Assembly (NCBI GenBank): GCA_004356415.1
Contig: SMWN01000095.1
Location: 1-8,474, forward strand
Reading direction: 5' to 3'
DNA: 8,474 bases
Source of the DNA: Gammaproteobacteria bacterium
GTDB taxonomy: Bacteria > Pseudomonadota > Gammaproteobacteria > Eutrophobiales > Eutrophobiaceae
Below the pieces are notes generated by a model. That model was not told the origin of the DNA and searched no databases. It was given only the letters and a program-made list of their open reading frames with translations. Shown piece by piece: positions 6,346 to 8,474 of this stretch; the stretch's first letter is position 1; every line of letters starts with the position of its first letter. Both the position numbers and the translations under genes were made by a program.

Positions 6346-6726
6346 ATGCAACTTACTGTTCTTAAAGCAAAACTTCATCAAGCCTGTGTCACACATTCCG
6401 AGATTGACTACGATGGTTCCTGTGCCATCGATAGTGCCTTGTTAGAAAAAGCCGGAATTCATGAATATGAGCAAATCCAGATCTACAATATTACTAATGG
6501 TGAGCGTTTCACAACCTATGTCATTCGTGCTGAAAGAGATTCACGTATTATTTCCGTGAATGGTGCCGCCGCTCACAAGGCAAATCCAGGTGACCGGGTG
6601 ATTATTTGCAGCTATGCAAGGTTGGAAGAAAGGGAAATTGCGAACTTCAAACCAACGTTGGTTTATCTGGATCAGGATAATAATATTACCCATATCAAGG
6701 ATAGTATCCCCGCACAGGCCGCCTGA
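6346..6726 (+). CDS. panD: Aspartate 1-decarboxylase proenzyme
   Basis: PanD decarboxylates L-aspartate to beta-alanine, the second substrate of PanC. It is made as a proenzyme that cuts itself between Gly24 and Ser25 to create a pyruvoyl group. From the ATG at 6346 the protein is 126 residues, the same as E. coli, and YDGSCAID places G24 and S25 exactly at the canonical numbers. K9 and Y58 also fall in place, as does the segment RIISVNGAAAH. A GTG at 6337 would add three residues and break this numbering, so 6346 is preferred. The gene sits 66 bases after panC. That gap is AT rich, with TATAAT at 6323-6328, so panD might have its own weak promoter, but I cannot match a proper -35 box. The PanD maturation factor PanM/PanZ, needed in enteric bacteria, is not seen here. 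Confidence 0.97.
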   Translation: MQLTVLKAKLHQACVTHSEIDYDGSCAIDSALLEKAGIHEYEQIQIYNITNGERFTTYVIRAERDSRIISVNGAAAHKANPGDRVIICSYARLEEREIANFKPTLVYLDQDNNITHIKDSIPAQAA

Positions 6727-6736
6727 TTTTTCACTT

Positions 6737-6755
6737 AGGGAAGGTCTGAATTAGT
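6737..6755 (+). repeat. Possible solitary degenerate end of the 376-bp element family
   Basis: The stretch GGGAAGGTCTGAATTAGTC at 6738-6756 resembles the element ends. Aligning GGAAGGTCTGAATTAGT with GGAATCTCTGATCAAGT gives 12 of 17 identical bases without gaps. GAAGGTCT is repeated shortly after, near 6763. It lies in the 137-base gap after panD. The match is suggestive only. Confidence 0.3.
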
Positions 6756-6775
6756 CTATCCCTGAAGGTCTTTTC

Positions 6776-6799
6776 TGTAGCTTCCGCTACAAAGTTTTA
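6776..6799 (+). terminator. Weak candidate terminator after panD
   Basis: TGTAGC (6776-6781), loop TTCC, and GCTACA (6786-6791) form a perfect 6-bp stem about 50 bases after the panD stop. It is followed by AAGTTTTA, a poor T tract. It may end or attenuate the pan transcript, but the stem is short. Confidence 0.35.
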
Positions 6800-6824
6800 C
6801 ATTTCAAGCTTAATCAAGCAGATG

Positions 6825-6837
6825 AAGATGTCATCTT
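6825..6837. promoter_or_regulatory. AAGATG-T-CATCTT dyad upstream of the CinA-like gene
   Basis: A perfect 6+1+6 inverted repeat ends 26 bases before the ATG of the CinA-like gene. Its placement would suit an operator or a small leader hairpin. No known regulator is recognised. Confidence 0.3.
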
Positions 6838-6863
6838 TATAAACATGTTATAAAGTGGTTAGC

Positions 6864-7628
6864 ATGAATGATTCATCTGAAATAAAAACAGGAGAAGTTA
6901 CAGCAGGCGTTATTATTATTGGCAATGAAGTTCTCTCAGGAAGAACTCAGGATGTAAATCTTGCCTATATGGGAAAGCAACTGGATGCACTGGGTATCAG
7001 AATCATGGAATCCAGGGTCATTCCCGATATCGAACAAACCATCATTGATACAGTCAATCATTTCCGCGAGACCTATAGCTATGTTTTCACCACGGGCGGT
7101 ATTGGTCCAACACATGATGACATCACTTCCGCATCCATCGCCAAAACATTTAAAGTTGATCTGGAAAAGAACTCGGAAGCAATCAGAGCACTTGAAAAAT
7201 ATTATGCGCCGGGTGGCATCAATGAAGCGCGGATGAAAATGGCAAATATCCCGGAAGGTGCAAAGCTGATCGATAATCCCCTCAGTGGTGCACCGGGATA
7301 TCAAATGGAGAATGTATTTGTGATGGCTGGGGTGCCAGCCATTATGCGACTCATGTTTGATGGCATTACAGACAGATTGGTGGGTGGCGATCCAATTATT
7401 ACATTCAATGTTGCAACTAATATTGGCGAAGGGGTGTTTGCGGATGGTCTTAGCAAATTACAGGATGAATACTCAGACATCAGTATTGGTAGCTACCCGT
7501 ATTTCAAACAGAGAAAACTGGGCGTGAATCTTGTTATGCGCAGTACAGATTTAGATCGTCTTGAAGATCTGAAGGTAAAATTAATTGCAATGATTACTGA
7601 CCTCGGCGGCAAAATTCATGATGCATAG
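6864..7628 (+). CDS. CinA N-terminal / MoaB-Mog domain protein (COG1058 type)
   Basis: This 254-residue protein is a single molybdopterin-binding-like domain as found at the N terminus of CinA (competence/damage-inducible protein A). GNEVLSGRTQDVN at 20-32 and TTGGIGPTHDD at 76-86 are the hallmark loops, and LSGAPGYQMENVFVMAGVP near 140-160 is also typical. It has no C-terminal nicotinamide-nucleotide amidase (PncC) domain, which is common for stand-alone proteobacterial members. Family members have been reported to hydrolyse ADP-ribose or similar dinucleotides; a role in molybdopterin synthesis is not shown by the context. The ATG at 6864 is chosen because AAGTGG at 6853-6858 is suitably spaced; a GTG at 6855 would add three residues. 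The symporter gene begins 15 bases after the stop, so the two are probably co-transcribed. Confidence 0.88.
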   Translation: MNDSSEIKTGEVTAGVIIIGNEVLSGRTQDVNLAYMGKQLDALGIRIMESRVIPDIEQTIIDTVNHFRETYSYVFTTGGIGPTHDDITSASIAKTFKVDLEKNSEAIRALEKYYAPGGINEARMKMANIPEGAKLIDNPLSGAPGYQMENVFVMAGVPAIMRLMFDGITDRLVGGDPIITFNVATNIGEGVFADGLSKLQDEYSDISIGSYPYFKQRKLGVNLVMRSTDLDRLEDLKVKLIAMITDLGGKIHDA

Positions 7629-7642
7629 AATCAACAGGTGCG

Positions 7643-8474
7643 ATGAGCCAATTTGAGCAATTCTGGGTTGTTGTTGTCGATTTTTTTTGGGGGCTGCCGC
7701 TGGTTGTCTTTATTCTCACTACCGGAATTTACTTTGCATATATCTCTCGTTTAAAACCATTAGCTGGTTTCTTTCATGCCTTTGCTATTCTGACAGGGAA
7801 ATATGACAGGAAAGATGAACCCGGGGAGGTGCCACACTTTCAGGCCTTGACCGTCGCCCTTTCCGGCACCATAGGTATGGGCAATATTGCTGGCGTGGCT
7901 ATTGCCATTAGTCTGGGTGGTGCCGGCGCAATCTTCTGGATGTGGGTTGCCGGCCTGTTTGGAATGATTATTAAGTTCTTCACCTGCACACTCTCTTGTT
8001 TATATCGCAAACAGGATGAAGATGGTGTCGAGCAAGGTGGCCCAATGTATTTTATAGAATGTGGTCTGGGAAAACGTTTCAAGCCACTTGCGATACTCTT
8101 TGCCATGGCAGGTTTAATCGGTTGTTTGCCTATCTTTCAGGTAAACCAACTTGCAAGTCTGTTGCAAAATGAATTCTCGATAGCGCCATTATTTACTGGG
8201 ATAGCTGCATTACTATTTATAGGTATAATAATTAAAGGTGATGTAAAACGTGTCGGAAAAGTGACAGCAAAGATTGTCCCTTTTATGTTTATAGCTTATG
8301 TCGTGAGCAGTCTTGTCGTCATAATAATAAATTTTGATGCGGTGCCAGGAATTTTACTTGATATCGTTTCTGCTGCGTTTGGGAAAGAAGCGATTTATGG
8401 CGGGGCAACTGGTTTGGTTTTTAAAGAAGTTCTCGTAACCGGAATCAAACGCGCAATTTTTTCTAATGAAGCAG
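7643..8474 (+). CDS. AGCS family sodium:alanine (amino acid) symporter, 5' part
   Basis: The frame stays open from ATG at 7643 to the right edge, giving 277 codons, so the 3' part is missing. The product is an inner-membrane sodium-coupled amino acid importer of the alanine/glycine:cation symporter family. The landmarks are SGTIGMGNIAGVAIAISLGG at about 74-93 (the AGCS signature), FWMWVAGLFGMIIKFFTCTL, EQGGPMYFIECGLGKRFKPL at about 130-149, and GIKRAIFSNEA at the very edge, which matches the family's conserved KRA.FSNEAG. Hydrophobic stretches at about 15-33, 83-118, 150-165, 182-197 and 211-231 fit several membrane helices. The Glu usually found in the KF.E.TL segment is replaced by Thr, which I recall as a trait of one AGCS subgroup. 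Substrate preference (alanine or glycine) is not resolvable. A weak AGGTG lies two bases before the ATG. Confidence 0.93.
   Translation, partial: MSQFEQFWVVVVDFFWGLPLVVFILTTGIYFAYISRLKPLAGFFHAFAILTGKYDRKDEPGEVPHFQALTVALSGTIGMGNIAGVAIAISLGGAGAIFWMWVAGLFGMIIKFFTCTLSCLYRKQDEDGVEQGGPMYFIECGLGKRFKPLAILFAMAGLIGCLPIFQVNQLASLLQNEFSIAPLFTGIAALLFIGIIIKGDVKRVGKVTAKIVPFMFIAYVVSSLVVIIINFDAVPGILLDIVSAAFGKEAIYGGATGLVFKEVLVTGIKRAIFSNEA

Noticed and set aside
6936..7304. A 122-codon open frame on the minus strand
   Set aside because: It lies inside the CinA-like gene, and its sequence is the antisense of conserved codons there. The same reasoning rejects 7840-8106 (minus) inside the symporter gene, 5551-5874 (minus) inside panC, and 653-988 (plus) inside the hydrolase gene.

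Overview
The window looks like chromosomal DNA from a gammaproteobacterium, or possibly a betaproteobacterium, with a moderately AT-leaning composition. The main evidence is gene order and protein similarity. A pcnB-folK-panB-panC-panD series is the arrangement known from Escherichia coli and its relatives. PcnB, FolK, PanB and PanD align in the mind almost residue for residue with the E. coli proteins. No species can be named from the sequence alone.

Layout. At the left edge, on the minus strand, lies the 5' part of an RDD-family membrane protein gene. A membrane-anchored alpha/beta hydrolase gene is divergent from it. A minus-strand tRNA-Glu gene with anticodon CTC follows. All remaining genes are on the plus strand: pcnB (poly(A) polymerase), folK (HPPK, folate synthesis), a 376-bp non-coding repeat-like element, a deoxynucleoside kinase gene, panB, panC, panD, a CinA-N/MoaB-like gene, and the 5' two thirds or so of an AGCS-family sodium:alanine symporter gene that runs off the right edge.

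How the genes work together. PanB, PanC and PanD supply three of the four enzymes from 2-ketoisovalerate and aspartate to pantothenate. The ketopantoate reductase (panE, or ilvC acting for it) is not in the window. The kinase gene, panB and panC are tightly coupled: a GTGA overlap joins the kinase gene to panB, and a TAATG overlap joins panB to panC. panD follows after 66 bp. FolK makes the pyrophosphorylated pterin for dihydropteroate synthesis. PcnB adds 3' poly(A) tails to RNA. The cluster is therefore a cofactor and nucleotide housekeeping block.

The least ordinary part is 3563-3938, between folK and the kinase gene. It is bounded by 18-bp inverted repeats (16 of 18 matching) and packed with palindromes and hairpins, and it shows no credible gene. 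It resembles a MITE or other small non-autonomous repeat element that inserted exactly at the folK stop codon. A degenerate copy of its end sequence may lie downstream of panD. I see no defence system, CRISPR array, prophage or wholly novel multigene system here.
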